The notes: generated by a model not told the origin, from the sequence alone. 64,000 bases of DNA from Clostridia bacterium (GCA_900770385.1 CAAGKK010000041.1:62001-126000); one strand, 5' to 3'; positions 41,461-50,707 are shown, counted from the stretch's first letter. Numbers and translations are program-made.

Positions 41461-42144
41461 TTATATTATTTTCTTGTTTTTTAAAGTTTCATATACTACT
41501 TGGTATACTTTTTCCCCGCCTTCATTGTCTTTGCATCCATCTGTAGTAACAACAATAGCGTCTTCTGCTTTTCTTAATGGGCTTACTTCTCTAGTGGAAT
41601 CTATTTTATCTCTATTTTTTATACTTTGTAATACTTCTTCATATGAAGTATTTATACCATTTTCAGCATTTTGTTTTACTCTTCTCTTTGCTCTTTCTTC
41701 TGCACTGCATTCTAAGAATATTTTTACATCAGCATTTGGAAAAATTGTAGTTCCAATATCTCTTCCTTCCATTATAACATTTTTTCCTTCTGCTAATCTT
41801 CTTTGAATATGTGTCATTTCCTCTCTAACTTCTTTTATTGCTGCAACTGTAGAAACATTTGAAGTTACTCGTGGAGTTCTAATTTCAACAGAAACATCTT
41901 TACCATTTAAAAATACTAGTTGTTTATCATTTTCAACCTTTAAATCTACTTTTAAATTCTTTGTTAAATTTCTAATTTTTTCTACATCGTCAAAACTAAT
42001 ATTATTGTCAAGTACTTCCAAAGTTACACATCTATACAAAGCTCCTGTATCTATTGTAACTAAACCTAATTTTTCAGCAACAATTCTTGTTACTGTTCCC
42101 TTTCCTGTTCCAGATGCTCCATCTACTGCTACTACATATGACAT
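41461..42144 (-). CDS. cmk: Cytidylate kinase
   Basis: Phosphorylates CMP and dCMP. The 227-residue protein starts VVAVDGASGTGKGTVTRIVAEKLG with its P-loop, then IDTGALYRCVTL, RTPRVTSNVSTVAA with the CMP-binding Arg residues, and GRDIGTTIFPNADVKIFLECSAEERAKRR. Length is normal. Four bases separate it from the P-loop protein upstream; plsC follows after a palindrome. Confidence 0.96.
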   Translation of the reverse strand: MSYVVAVDGASGTGKGTVTRIVAEKLGLVTIDTGALYRCVTLEVLDNNISFDDVEKIRNLTKNLKVDLKVENDKQLVFLNGKDVSVEIRTPRVTSNVSTVAAIKEVREEMTHIQRRLAEGKNVIMEGRDIGTTIFPNADVKIFLECSAEERAKRRVKQNAENGINTSYEEVLQSIKNRDKIDSTREVSPLRKAEDAIVVTTDGCKDNEGGEKVYQVVYETLKNKKII

Positions 42145-42147
42145 ATT

Positions 42148-43005
42148 TTATTCCTCCTCTTTTTCTTCTAATATTTTTATTCCTTTTGCAACTACAGTTA
42201 TTTTTTGTACATTCATTGTTGTTAATCTTTCAATTTCTTTTTTTGCTTTTTCCTTAAAAGAACTTAAGCTTTTTACCAAATCAAAACCAAAATAAACAAT
42301 TACTTCCATATAGATAGAAGGTCCTTCTGGCATATTATCTACTCTGGTTTTTACTATTTTATAAATAAAATCCGTTTTTGAAGCTAAGTATTCTATTATT
42401 TGCCTAAAAACTGCATCTGAAATTGTAAAATTACCTAAATAACTAAAAGTTGGTCTTATAATAGATTTTTCAGAAATATATGGCTTAACACCTCTTCCTT
42501 TAGTTTTAAATATTTGTAAAGGATCTAATATGTATCCTGAAAAATCCTTTTTTATTTCAAAAGTTGGTACTGGAATAACATGCTTTCCCTCTGTTGTTCT
42601 AATTCTTTTTGCTGTTTCCATCTCTTCTTTTGTTGCTATTTCATTTATATATATTGTTTTTTCTATCTTAGGAAGTCCCAAATTTTCAGCAATTTTTTCT
42701 ACCATATTATCTGAAGTTCCTAAAATTAAAATGCTATCAGGTTTATATTTTTTTATTGCCTTTTTTATATCTTGTTTTTCTTCATCGGTTAAAAATAAAG
42801 CATGTTTCACTGTTTCTATTTTTGTTGGAGCTTTTTTAGCAGAATCTCCTGCTATTACTTCATTATCTTTTATAAACAATCCGTCATCAATAATATAATG
42901 AATATCATATTCTCCTGCAACCATTTGTGCTCTGTAACTTTTTCCCGTTCCAGATGGTCCAACAAACGCATATGTTTTTATTTTATTATTGTTTCCTAAT
43001 AACAA
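42148..43005 (-). CDS. P-loop ATPase fused to an Asp23-like domain
   Basis: A 285-residue protein. The N-terminus has a Walker A, YAFVGPSGTGKSYRAQ (about 13-28), and an acidic strand HYIIDDGLFIKD; about 85-130 is a second alpha/beta part (DSILILGTSDNMVEKIAENLGLP). From about 190 to the end the pattern ISDAVFRQIIEYLAS, then YMEVIVYFGFDLVKSLSSFKEKAKKEIERLTTMNVQKITVVAKGI resembles the Asp23/Gls24 fold of envelope-associated proteins. I infer this second domain from pattern only. It directly precedes cmk. Function is unknown; the layout suggests an ATP-dependent regulator linked to envelope or lipid synthesis. Confidence 0.65.
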   Translation of the reverse strand: MLLGNNNKIKTYAFVGPSGTGKSYRAQMVAGEYDIHYIIDDGLFIKDNEVIAGDSAKKAPTKIETVKHALFLTDEEKQDIKKAIKKYKPDSILILGTSDNMVEKIAENLGLPKIEKTIYINEIATKEEMETAKRIRTTEGKHVIPVPTFEIKKDFSGYILDPLQIFKTKGRGVKPYISEKSIIRPTFSYLGNFTISDAVFRQIIEYLASKTDFIYKIVKTRVDNMPEGPSIYMEVIVYFGFDLVKSLSSFKEKAKKEIERLTTMNVQKITVVAKGIKILEEKEEE

Positions 43006-43084
43006 TCATAATCACCTTCTTTTATTAATGCTTGTTTATTTATATCATAAAAGTAAGTTTTGTTCAACAATATTATATAAAATA

Positions 43085-43133
43085 AAGCGGAATAATTTCC
43101 GCTCGGGCGGACAGAGGCGTCCGCCCCTACATA
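43085..43133 (-). repeat. GC-rich dispersed palindrome, copy 6 (inverted orientation)
   Basis: Plus strand GGGCGGAC (43105-43112), AGAGGC, GTCCGCCC (43119-43126), with the second hairpin GCGGAA-TAAT-TTCCGC at 43088-43103. The reverse complement is nearly identical to copies 1 and 2. It lies between the glycosyltransferase and P-loop genes. Confidence 0.85.
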
Positions 43134-43180
43134 TAGCTTTTTAATATAGTATGATGTGATAAAATTCCTACTACATAAAA

Positions 43181-43206
43181 AGAAGAGCAATTATATTTGC
43201 TCTTCT
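43181..43206 (-). terminator. Hairpin at the end of the glycosyltransferase gene
   Basis: AGAAGAGCAA (43181-43190) pairs with TTGCTCTTCT (43197-43206); its upper arm lies in the last codons of the gene. Confidence 0.55.
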
Positions 43207-44438
43207 ACTTTTGCTAAATCATTTATTTTTATATTTCTAACATGCTCAATTTTTTCCCATTTTAAATCACGCTTAAATAAACATTTAAAGTTTATTACTA
43301 ACCATGAACCTAAAAATAATGGATAACACAACAAACCTTTTGCCATTGGTTTTACTTTTTTATGTTCTATCTTCATTATTAATATAGCTGTTAATATTGG
43401 TAAAAAGAATGTTGGAATTATATATCTAGCATAGTTCATTATTAATTCCATGCCTGTAAGACCTTTTCCTAAATATAAACCTGCATTTACTAATAATAGT
43501 AATAATGTAATTATAAACATTGGAATACTTCCTACTATATATAATAAACCATCAAAATTCATAACAGTTTTATTTTCTTTAACTGCTAGAGCTAATTTTT
43601 TAGTATATTCTCCCATACATTGTATATGTCCCACTGTCCATCTTGAACGCTGAGAACATGATTGTTTAAATCCTACTGGTTGTTCATCATACACAATAGC
43701 ATTTCTTGCCCAACCTAATTTTCTACCTCTAATAATTTGCTTTAATGAAAATTCTATATCCTCTGTTAAAGTTTTTGTATTCCATCCTTCTGGTTTTACT
43801 TGGTCAAATCTAACCATAAATCCTGTTCCGTTGATTAATGGTGATAAACCAATATTATACCTTGCTAAATGATAGAATCTATTCATTGTCCAATAGAATA
43901 TTGCATATCCAGCAGTTACCCAACTATCTGTAGGGTTTTTAATATCTCTATATCCTTGTACTACTGTTTCACCTTGACATAATTTAATATTCATATTTTT
44001 TAAAAAATTCACATCAACAATATTATCTGCATCAAATATGCAGAAAGCATCATATGGTGCATTTTCTTCAATTTTTTGAGCTAAAAACCAATTTAATGCA
44101 GCACCTTTAGTTTTATGCATAGGATCAAATCTTTCATACACAATTGCTCCTGCTGCTTTTGCTATTTTAGCTGTATTATCTGTACAATTATCAGCAATTA
44201 CATAGATATCGTATGAGTCTTTTGGATAATCTTGTTTTTGTAAACTTAAAATTAAATTTTCAACAACTGCTTCTTCATTGTGAGCAGGTATAATTGCCAT
44301 AAATTTGTTTGTTTTTTCTTCTAAAATAGGTTTTTCTTTGAAATTAATTAAAGAGCATATACTAATTACAAATTGATATACCCAAAATATAGTTATAATC
44401 CAAACTAATGCTTCTTGTAATATATATAAAAATCCCAT
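43191..44438 (-). CDS. Membrane family-2 glycosyltransferase
   Basis: A 415-residue processive-type glycosyltransferase. One membrane segment lies at 5-30, then the GT-A domain with IIPAHNEEAVVENLILSLQKQ, VIADNCTDNTAKIA, the metal-binding FCIFDADNIVD, acceptor-site TLTEDIEFSLK and QRSRWTVGH (the QxxRW motif), then three or four C-terminal membrane segments. This is the layout of cellulose/hyaluronan synthase-like enzymes that make and extrude a polysaccharide. No partner genes for a polymer system are adjacent, so the product is unknown. Confidence 0.9.
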   Translation of the reverse strand: MGFLYILQEALVWIITIFWVYQFVISICSLINFKEKPILEEKTNKFMAIIPAHNEEAVVENLILSLQKQDYPKDSYDIYVIADNCTDNTAKIAKAAGAIVYERFDPMHKTKGAALNWFLAQKIEENAPYDAFCIFDADNIVDVNFLKNMNIKLCQGETVVQGYRDIKNPTDSWVTAGYAIFYWTMNRFYHLARYNIGLSPLINGTGFMVRFDQVKPEGWNTKTLTEDIEFSLKQIIRGRKLGWARNAIVYDEQPVGFKQSCSQRSRWTVGHIQCMGEYTKKLALAVKENKTVMNFDGLLYIVGSIPMFIITLLLLLVNAGLYLGKGLTGMELIMNYARYIIPTFFLPILTAILIMKIEHKKVKPMAKGLLCYPLFLGSWLVINFKCLFKRDLKWEKIEHVRNIKINDLAKVEEQI

Positions 44439-44547
44439 TTTTTTCTCCTTATTTAAATATTTATATTATTTAATATTATTATCCGTACTTTTCTATTATA
44501 CTATAAAAAATAAATAAATGCAAATTTTAGATAAAAAGTTATAATTT

Positions 44548-44587
44548 GGAAGCAAAAAACTGTATATTAACAGATTTGTTTGCTTCC
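44548..44587 (-). terminator. Terminator downstream of pnp
   Basis: GGAAGCAAA (44548-44556) pairs with TTTGCTTCC (44579-44587), with an inner CTGT/ACAG pairing in the loop. It lies seven bases beyond the pnp stop. Confidence 0.65.
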
Positions 44588-44593
44588 CTATAT

Positions 44594-46741
44594 TTATTCT
44601 TCTATATTATCTTGTTTTAATTTTCTTTCTAATTCTTTTATATCATCTAATTCCTTAGTTATTAGATTTATTCTACCTTGATCATCTATTTCATATGCTT
44701 TTACTGTTACTTTATCTCCAACTTTTAAAACATCTTCTACTTTTTCTATTCTTGCTTTTGATATTTTAGAAATATGAAGTAATCCTTCTTTTCCTGATCC
44801 TAAATCTATAAATGCTCCAAATGGCATTATTCTACTAACTGTTCCTTCGTAAACACCGCCAACTTCAATTTCTCTTACTATATCTTGAACCATTGCAAGA
44901 GCTTTTTTTGCTGCCTGAGAATCGTTTGAATATATAAATACTCTTCCATCTTCTTCTATATCTATTTTAACACCTGTTTCAGCAATGATTTTATTTATTA
45001 CTTTTCCACCAGGTCCTATTACATCTTTAATTTTATCTATTTTAACTGTCATTTTTTCTATACTTGGTGCATATTTAGAAATTTCTTTTCTAGGTTCTGC
45101 TATTTGTGGTTTCATAATATCATCTAGTATATATTTCCTTGCATTTTTTGTTCTTTCAAAAGCTTCTGCAATAATATCGTATGTTAGTCCATCAATTTTG
45201 ATGTCAACTTGAATAGCTGTAATACCTTTATGTGTACCTCCTACTTTAAAGTCCATATCTCCGAAAAAGTCTTCTAATCCTTGAATATCTGTTATCATTA
45301 CATATCTATTTGGATCATTTTTATCTGTAACTAAACCTGTTGAAATTCCTGCTACTGGAGCTTTAATAGGAACTCCTGCATCCATTAATGCAAGTGTACT
45401 ACCGCAAATACTAGCTTGTGATGTTGAACCATTTGAGCTTAAAACTTCTGATACAACTCTTATAGCATATGGAAATTCATTTTCTGATGGAAGTACTGGA
45501 ACTAAAGCTTTTTCTGCTAATGCTCCATGACCTATTTCTCTTCTTCCAGGTCCTCTTGATGGTCTTGCTTCTCCTACACTATATGCTGGGAAATTATAAT
45601 GGTGCATATATCTTTTTGATTCTTCTTCATCTAAACCATCTAATATTTGTTCTTCACTTTTCATTCCTAATGTTGCAATAGACATTACTTGTGTTCTTCC
45701 TCTAGTGAATATTGCACTACCATGAACTCTTGGAAGAACTCCTACTTCGCAAGAAAGAGGTCTTATCTCATCAATTTTTCTTCCATCTGGTCTAATATGA
45801 TGTTCCAATATCATTTCTCTTACACATTTTTTTTCAAGGTCATGTATACTTTCTTTTATATCAGACATTTTTTCTAATGTTTCTTCTTCACCATGTCTTT
45901 CTGTATAAAATTCAATAATGTCTTCAGTTATTTTGTCTATGGCAATATCTCTTTCTATTTTGTCTTGTGCTTGTACATCATTATACATCCTGTCTTTGAA
46001 TTCTTTTTCTATTTCTTCGTATACATTTGTATCAACTGCAAATGATTTATATTCAAATTTAGGTTTTCCAATTTCTGCTTTTATATCTTTTATAAATTTA
46101 CATACTTTTTTAATTTCAACATGAGCTTTTTTTATTGCTTCAAGCATTGTATCTTCTGGTATTTCATTTGCTCCTGCTTCGATCATTGCTATTTTTTCTT
46201 CAGTACCTGCTACTGTTAAAGTTAAGTCACTTATTTCTCTTTGAGCTTGTGTTGGGTTTATTATTATTTCTCCATTAACATATCCAACATTAACAGCTGC
46301 TGTAGGTCCTCCAAAAGGTATATCTGATATTGAAAGAGCTGCTGAAGCTCCTATCATTGCAGCAACTTCTGGTGCATTATCTTGTTCTACTGATAATGCA
46401 GTTGCTACAACACATACATCATTTCTAAAATCTTTTGGAAATAATGGTCTTAGTGGTCTGTCTATAGCTCTAGAAGTAAGGATTGCTTTATCTGCTGGTT
46501 TTCCTTCTCTTTTTTGAAAACTTCCAGGTATTTTTCCTACTGCATATAACTTTTCTTCATAATCTACAGATAATGGAAAGAAATCTATTCCATCTCTAGG
46601 TTCTTTTGAAGCTGTAACATTTACCATTACAACAGTATCACCATATTTAACAACAACACTACCATTAGCTAGTCCAGCTATCTTTCCTGTTTCTATTACA
46701 AGTTTTCTTCCTGCCAATTCCATTTCATAACTTTTTAACAT
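44594..46741 (-). CDS. pnp: Polyribonucleotide nucleotidyltransferase
   Basis: The phosphorolytic 3'-5' exoribonuclease. 715 residues, in order: first RNase PH domain (residues 1-210), helical linker, second RNase PH domain with RPSRGPGRREIGHGALAEKAL, QASICGSTLALMDAGVPI and FFGDMDFKVGGT, then KH (KIDKIKDVIGPGGKVINKI, about 565-625) and S1 (GGVYEGTVSRIMPFGAFIDLGSGKEGLLHIS). All are intact. It lies just downstream of rpsO in the widely conserved rpsO-pnp order. Confidence 0.97.
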   Translation of the reverse strand: MLKSYEMELAGRKLVIETGKIAGLANGSVVVKYGDTVVMVNVTASKEPRDGIDFFPLSVDYEEKLYAVGKIPGSFQKREGKPADKAILTSRAIDRPLRPLFPKDFRNDVCVVATALSVEQDNAPEVAAMIGASAALSISDIPFGGPTAAVNVGYVNGEIIINPTQAQREISDLTLTVAGTEEKIAMIEAGANEIPEDTMLEAIKKAHVEIKKVCKFIKDIKAEIGKPKFEYKSFAVDTNVYEEIEKEFKDRMYNDVQAQDKIERDIAIDKITEDIIEFYTERHGEEETLEKMSDIKESIHDLEKKCVREMILEHHIRPDGRKIDEIRPLSCEVGVLPRVHGSAIFTRGRTQVMSIATLGMKSEEQILDGLDEEESKRYMHHYNFPAYSVGEARPSRGPGRREIGHGALAEKALVPVLPSENEFPYAIRVVSEVLSSNGSTSQASICGSTLALMDAGVPIKAPVAGISTGLVTDKNDPNRYVMITDIQGLEDFFGDMDFKVGGTHKGITAIQVDIKIDGLTYDIIAEAFERTKNARKYILDDIMKPQIAEPRKEISKYAPSIEKMTVKIDKIKDVIGPGGKVINKIIAETGVKIDIEEDGRVFIYSNDSQAAKKALAMVQDIVREIEVGGVYEGTVSRIMPFGAFIDLGSGKEGLLHISKISKARIEKVEDVLKVGDKVTVKAYEIDDQGRINLITKELDDIKELERKLKQDNIEE

Positions 46742-46876
46742 AAATTTTTTCTCCTTTATTCTTTAATTTGATTTATTATGTTATCAGATTGTAACCTTTA
46801 TAATATGTTTTATAATATAAAGCACATTATATAAGCTACCTCTAAATAACAAAAATAAACCTTTTAATAACACAAT

Positions 46877-46911
46877 ATAGGACGGTTGATAAAATCAAAC
46901 GCCCTATATGA
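46877..46911. repeat. Palindrome between pnp and rpsO
   Basis: TATAGGACGGTTGAT and ATCAAACGCCCTATA arms around AAA. It has the AGGGCG-type arms of the dispersed family but an AT-rich centre. It could end rpsO transcription or be a processing site that separates the rpsO and pnp mRNAs. Confidence 0.5.
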
Positions 46912-46916
46912 CATTA

Positions 46917-47180
46917 TTATTTTCTTAAGCCTAATTTTTCAACGATATCTCTATATCTTTGAATATCAGTTTTTGCTAAGTAGTTTAATAAATTTCTTCT
47001 TTTACCAACCATTTTTAAAAGACCTCTTCTTGAATGATTGTCATGAGTATGAACTTTAAGATGTTCTGTAAGTTCTGTAATTCTTTCTGTCAATAAAGCA
47101 ATTTGAACTTCTGAAGATCCTGTATCTTTTTCATCTCTTCTGTAAGTAGAAATTATTTCTTGTTTTCTTTCTTTAGTCAT
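46917..47180 (-). CDS. rpsO: 30S ribosomal protein S15
   Basis: The primary binding protein of the 16S rRNA central domain. 87 residues, standard length, with ERKQEIISTYRRDEKDTGSSEVQIALLTERI and the RNA-binding THDNHSRRGLLKMVGKRRNLLNYL. Start ATG 47180 follows AGGAGGTG. The roughly 110-base leader contains short inverted repeats (GCTTAAG words near 47215-47240) that may form the usual S15 autoregulatory fold; I could not assign its structure. Confidence 0.98.
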   Translation of the reverse strand: MTKERKQEIISTYRRDEKDTGSSEVQIALLTERITELTEHLKVHTHDNHSRRGLLKMVGKRRNLLNYLAKTDIQRYRDIVEKLGLRK

Positions 47181-47345
47181 ATCGACACCTCCTATAAAAT
47201 TATATGCCTTAATCTGAGCTTAAGTTGGTGTTACTCTTTAAGCTAAGAACAAGGTAATTTTTTTAACAACATTATTTTACTATAATTTTTATATAATTGC
47301 AAGTAATTTTATATAATTTATATATTTTTCTCTTTTAAAAAATTA

Positions 47346-47368
47346 CCTCAGAACATACTATTCTGAGG
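47346..47368 (-). terminator. Terminator of the MFS gene at 47384
   Basis: CCTCAGAA (47346-47353) pairs with TTCTGAGG (47361-47368); on the minus strand it is followed by TAATTTTTT. Confidence 0.8.
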
Positions 47369-47383
47369 TGTTATATTTGTTTA

Positions 47384-48679
47384 TTAATATGTAAATTTTA
47401 TGTCTTCTTTTCTATATTCTTTAGGCCTTAATCCAAATCTTTTTCTCATATAGTCTAAAATAACTATTAATATTGCAAGGCTAGCTAATGAAACTAATAA
47501 TATAGCATTTTTTATACCTAGTTTTTCTAATATTTGAGAACATATTAATGATAAAATTACAGCGGATAAACAACTTATTAATTCAAAAGCAAATGTAATT
47601 TTAGGTCTTGTTTTTTCTCTAGTAAAGTTTCTTAAATATTTTTCTTTAACAATATACCATTGTGCTATATCTATTTTGTTTATTATGTATAATATTAGAA
47701 CTATTGGAAGAGCTATTGTATTATAAAAATTAATTGAAACTACTGCTATAATAATCCAAGACAAAATATATGTTAAAGAAATAAATGTTAACATTTTATT
47801 TTTTAACTTGTCTTGTAATTTTTGACTATATGCACTAGAAATTGCAGCTATTAAACTAAGACTTGCAATAATTGCAGAAAATTGTTCCGCACCAACATTT
47901 AGTTCAGTAAGCAAGTTACTTTTATATGTATCCATAATTTTTATTAAGGAATAGAATATTGATCCAAAAATAACAAAGGATCTCATTCTATTTGATTTTC
48001 TTATGAAATTAAAAGAAGCAATAATATCTCTTTTATATTCTTTAATAAAAGTTGATACTGCTTTTTTCTTTTTATTTATGTTAATTTCTTCTAACTTAAT
48101 AGATAAAATCAATGATATAAGTAAGCAACTTGCACAGATAATCATTGGTATATAATTATTTATTACAAATAAATATCCAGCTGTCAATGATAATGCTGCA
48201 TCGATTACATAATATGCTGTTGATCCCTTACTTTCAAGCTTAGTATATAAACCATCTCCACCTTTTGTTGCAACAGAATCATATAGCAAATTTCCATCGC
48301 AGATTGCTTTTATATCATATCCTATTGCAGCAAGAATTTCATATATACATATCATCCAAAAATTTGATGATGATATTAACAAAATAATGCCCAAAAAGAT
48401 AGATAAATTTCCTATTATTAGGCTTTTTCTTTTTCCTATGTACTCTGATAAAATGACAGCTGGTATTTCAAACAATAACTTAGCAAAAACATATATAGCA
48501 GTTATTAATAATACTTCACTAGGAGAAACGCCTTTTGTTATTGTTAAAAATAAATATTCTATAGAATAATAACATAGTAAATCCCACGAAAATGCTTTAT
48601 AAATAGGATATAACATTGCATTATTTCTTCTTTTTTTACTATGTTTTGTTCTTGATTTCTTTTCTAATACTATTTGCAT
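47384..48679 (-). CDS. MFS transporter
   Basis: A 431-residue membrane protein with about twelve hydrophobic segments. After a basic cytoplasmic N-terminus (KKSRTKHSKKRRN) come YKAFSWDLLCYYSIEYLFLTITKGVSPSEVLLI and EIPAVILSEYIGKRKSLIIGN, which is the MFS loop 2-3 motif (G-x-x-x-D/E-R-x-G-R-K-like). A basic central loop at about 215-235 separates the halves. Neighbours (alkD 9 bases upstream) give no clue to substrate; the two genes are probably cotranscribed. Confidence 0.82.
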   Translation of the reverse strand: MQIVLEKKSRTKHSKKRRNNAMLYPIYKAFSWDLLCYYSIEYLFLTITKGVSPSEVLLITAIYVFAKLLFEIPAVILSEYIGKRKSLIIGNLSIFLGIILLISSSNFWMICIYEILAAIGYDIKAICDGNLLYDSVATKGGDGLYTKLESKGSTAYYVIDAALSLTAGYLFVINNYIPMIICASCLLISLILSIKLEEININKKKKAVSTFIKEYKRDIIASFNFIRKSNRMRSFVIFGSIFYSLIKIMDTYKSNLLTELNVGAEQFSAIIASLSLIAAISSAYSQKLQDKLKNKMLTFISLTYILSWIIIAVVSINFYNTIALPIVLILYIINKIDIAQWYIVKEKYLRNFTREKTRPKITFAFELISCLSAVILSLICSQILEKLGIKNAILLVSLASLAILIVILDYMRKRFGLRPKEYRKEDIKFTY

Positions 48680-48688
48680 ATGTACTCC

Positions 48689-49387
48689 CTAATATTTTTT
48701 CATATTCTTAAGTAATTCCTTTTGGTCTTTTGTTATTCTGTATGATTCTATGGCCTTTTGCAATGATTTATTATATGTCCATTTGTCTATTTTTGAATTG
48801 TTTTTTAAATAATTAATTGTTTTATCATAATACTTTATTAAACAAATTGAAATCGCCCATGCAATAGCCATTTTTACATAGTAGTATTCTGATTGGATAT
48901 TATTAAATATCCTAAATATTTCTTCTAGGTATTTTTCTTCTATATAATAATCTAATATTATTACAATTGCAAATCTTAAATAAAATTCTTGATCTGAATC
49001 TAAATATTGCTTGATAAAGCCCCACATGTTTTCTTTATTTTGGTTAACTATTTTTAATCCTGCACAAAAAGTATCACAAATAGCCCAATTATCAATTTTA
49101 GGAATATACCCTTCAATATATTTTTTTATTACATTAAAATTTTCTTTTGAATTTAAACCTATTAACATTCCCTGCAGCATTATTTCTTCGTAATACTCAT
49201 CATCTATGTTATTAATTAATTCTTCAAAACTATATTTTTTAATTAATTTTTTAGCATATTCTCTTAAAACTGGAACTCTTATGCCTAATATATTATTAAT
49301 TCCCGGACACAAATTAGAATGAAAACTTTTATATTTAGAATCCGACATTTGAATCAATTCTTGCTTTATTTTATTAGAAATAGACAT
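48689..49387 (-). CDS. DNA alkylation repair protein (AlkD-like)
   Basis: A 232-residue all-helical HEAT-like repeat protein. The opening (FHSNLCPGINNILGIRVPVLREYAKKL), EEIMLQGMLIGL, IDNWAICDTFC with the Trp-Asp region of the active site, FAIVIILDYYIEEKYLEEIF and MAIAWAISICLIKY match the AlkD family of DNA glycosylases that excise bulky or positively charged alkylpurines. Firmicute homologues of this length often belong to the AlkD2-like group whose activity is less sure. Start ATG 49387. Confidence 0.85.
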   Translation of the reverse strand: MSISNKIKQELIQMSDSKYKSFHSNLCPGINNILGIRVPVLREYAKKLIKKYSFEELINNIDDEYYEEIMLQGMLIGLNSKENFNVIKKYIEGYIPKIDNWAICDTFCAGLKIVNQNKENMWGFIKQYLDSDQEFYLRFAIVIILDYYIEEKYLEEIFRIFNNIQSEYYYVKMAIAWAISICLIKYYDKTINYLKNNSKIDKWTYNKSLQKAIESYRITKDQKELLKNMKKY

Positions 49388-49411
49388 TTTTTCTCCTTAA
49401 TCTTAAAACAA

Positions 49412-49444
49412 AAAATCTTTATGTTGGTTTAGCATAAAGATTTT
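49412..49444. terminator. Hairpin upstream of alkD
   Basis: AAAATCTTTATG (49412-49423) pairs with CATAAAGATTTT (49433-49444). It may end the transcript from the dehydrogenase gene. Confidence 0.6.
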
Positions 49445-49445
49445 A

Positions 49446-49484
49446 GTTATATAATAGGAAAATTTTAGTTTCCTATTATATAAC
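49446..49484. repeat. Long perfect inverted repeat
   Basis: A 16-bp perfect stem, GTTATATAATAGGAAA (49446-49461) with TTTCCTATTATATAAC (49469-49484), seven-base loop. It lies directly beside the 49412 hairpin, giving two stacked hairpins after the dehydrogenase gene. Confidence 0.7.
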
Positions 49485-49548
49485 TTTTTCTAAGCACACT
49501 ATTAATATTAATTATAATAAAACACTTGTGTACTTTTTGTATATAATT

Positions 49549-50625
49549 TTATTTTACATATTCATTTAAAGGTTTTATTTTATATACTAATTCTCCTAAT
49601 TCAGATGTTGGTACAAAACCTGGTCTTCCATTTATTACATCTGGTATTCTATTTACAATAGTTCCACATGTAAGTTCAACTGTTGCGGGTCTTGCAACTG
49701 TTATTGTTGTATCTGGTTCACCATATACTGTCCACTCATTTTTATCAAAATCATCTTTTGAATATACTTTTCCTATACATTCTGATTCTATTGTTATTCC
49801 TTCTTCAGTTTCAGTTGTAACAACTGCACTCATTCCTGTTGCATCACCTTTTTTTACTGTCATTCCTAATGTGTCTGAATAAATATCTTCACTATGAGTT
49901 GTTGGTACTGTTTTTTGTGTTTGTGATTTTATTGTTAATCCTAATTTATCACATAACCAACCATTTGTATTCCACATATATGAAGGTAAATATTCTCCGC
50001 TTTCAATAACTTTTTGTCTTTCTTCATCACTTATTTTATCTACTGATGCTACTTGCTTATCAAATTCATCTAATGTAAGACCAGCACCATGAGCATTAGC
50101 CAAAGCTATACCATAGTCCTCTACATTATAACTTGAACTTCCTTTAATTTTCTTAATACTTTGAGTAGATCCTGCTATACTTGTAATTAATTGTCCCCAA
50201 TAAATATCTTGATATCCTGTTCCTGTTATTGTACATCCTGTTTGTTTTGCTAATTCATCTACTCTTTTTGTTAATGTTGGATTTGAGTTCCAAGAATAAA
50301 AAGCCTCTTCACAAGTTGTAATAGCATTAATTCCTAATTTAGCGCATAACATTAGTGCATCTGTTAAATCTTTTAATAAACTCATTGTTTCTATAACTAC
50401 TATATCTGGTTTTACTTCTTTTAGCATTTCTTCTGCTTCATTAAAGGCTGTGACTGTTACACCTTTATTTTCACATCCAATAATCTCACCAATATCTTTA
50501 CCAATAACTGCTGGGTTTACATCGATTGCTCCAACAATTTCGCCACCTTTTTCGTAAACATATCTCATTGTGTATTTAGCCATTTTTCCAGTTCCTAATT
50601 GAACTACTTTTACCTTTCTTTCCAT
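49549..50625 (-). CDS. Diaminopentanoate dehydrogenase-like oxidoreductase
   Basis: A 358-residue NAD(P)-dependent enzyme related to dihydrodipicolinate reductase. The Rossmann start VKVVQLGTGKMAKYTMRYVYEKGGEIVGAIDVNP is clear, and the rest (TTCEEAFYSWNSNPTLTKRVDELAKQTGCTITGTGYQDIYWG, VARPATVELTCGTIVNRIPDVINGRPGF) fits 2,4-diaminopentanoate dehydrogenase of clostridial ornithine fermentation. The other genes of that pathway (oraE, oraS, ortA, ortB) are not in the window, so the gene is an orphan here and the substrate is uncertain. Confidence 0.82.
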   Translation of the reverse strand: MERKVKVVQLGTGKMAKYTMRYVYEKGGEIVGAIDVNPAVIGKDIGEIIGCENKGVTVTAFNEAEEMLKEVKPDIVVIETMSLLKDLTDALMLCAKLGINAITTCEEAFYSWNSNPTLTKRVDELAKQTGCTITGTGYQDIYWGQLITSIAGSTQSIKKIKGSSSYNVEDYGIALANAHGAGLTLDEFDKQVASVDKISDEERQKVIESGEYLPSYMWNTNGWLCDKLGLTIKSQTQKTVPTTHSEDIYSDTLGMTVKKGDATGMSAVVTTETEEGITIESECIGKVYSKDDFDKNEWTVYGEPDTTITVARPATVELTCGTIVNRIPDVINGRPGFVPTSELGELVYKIKPLNEYVK

Positions 50626-50707
50626 AATAAAACCTCCTTTAAATTTAATTTATTATAGTTATTATACTTCAAAAAAAATATATCATACTCATTTTATTTT
50701 TTCAATA

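Noticed and set aside
47181..47340. Riboswitch in the rpsO leader.
   Set aside because: Only short inverted repeats are visible; they fit an S15 autoregulatory leader, but no known riboswitch motif is present.
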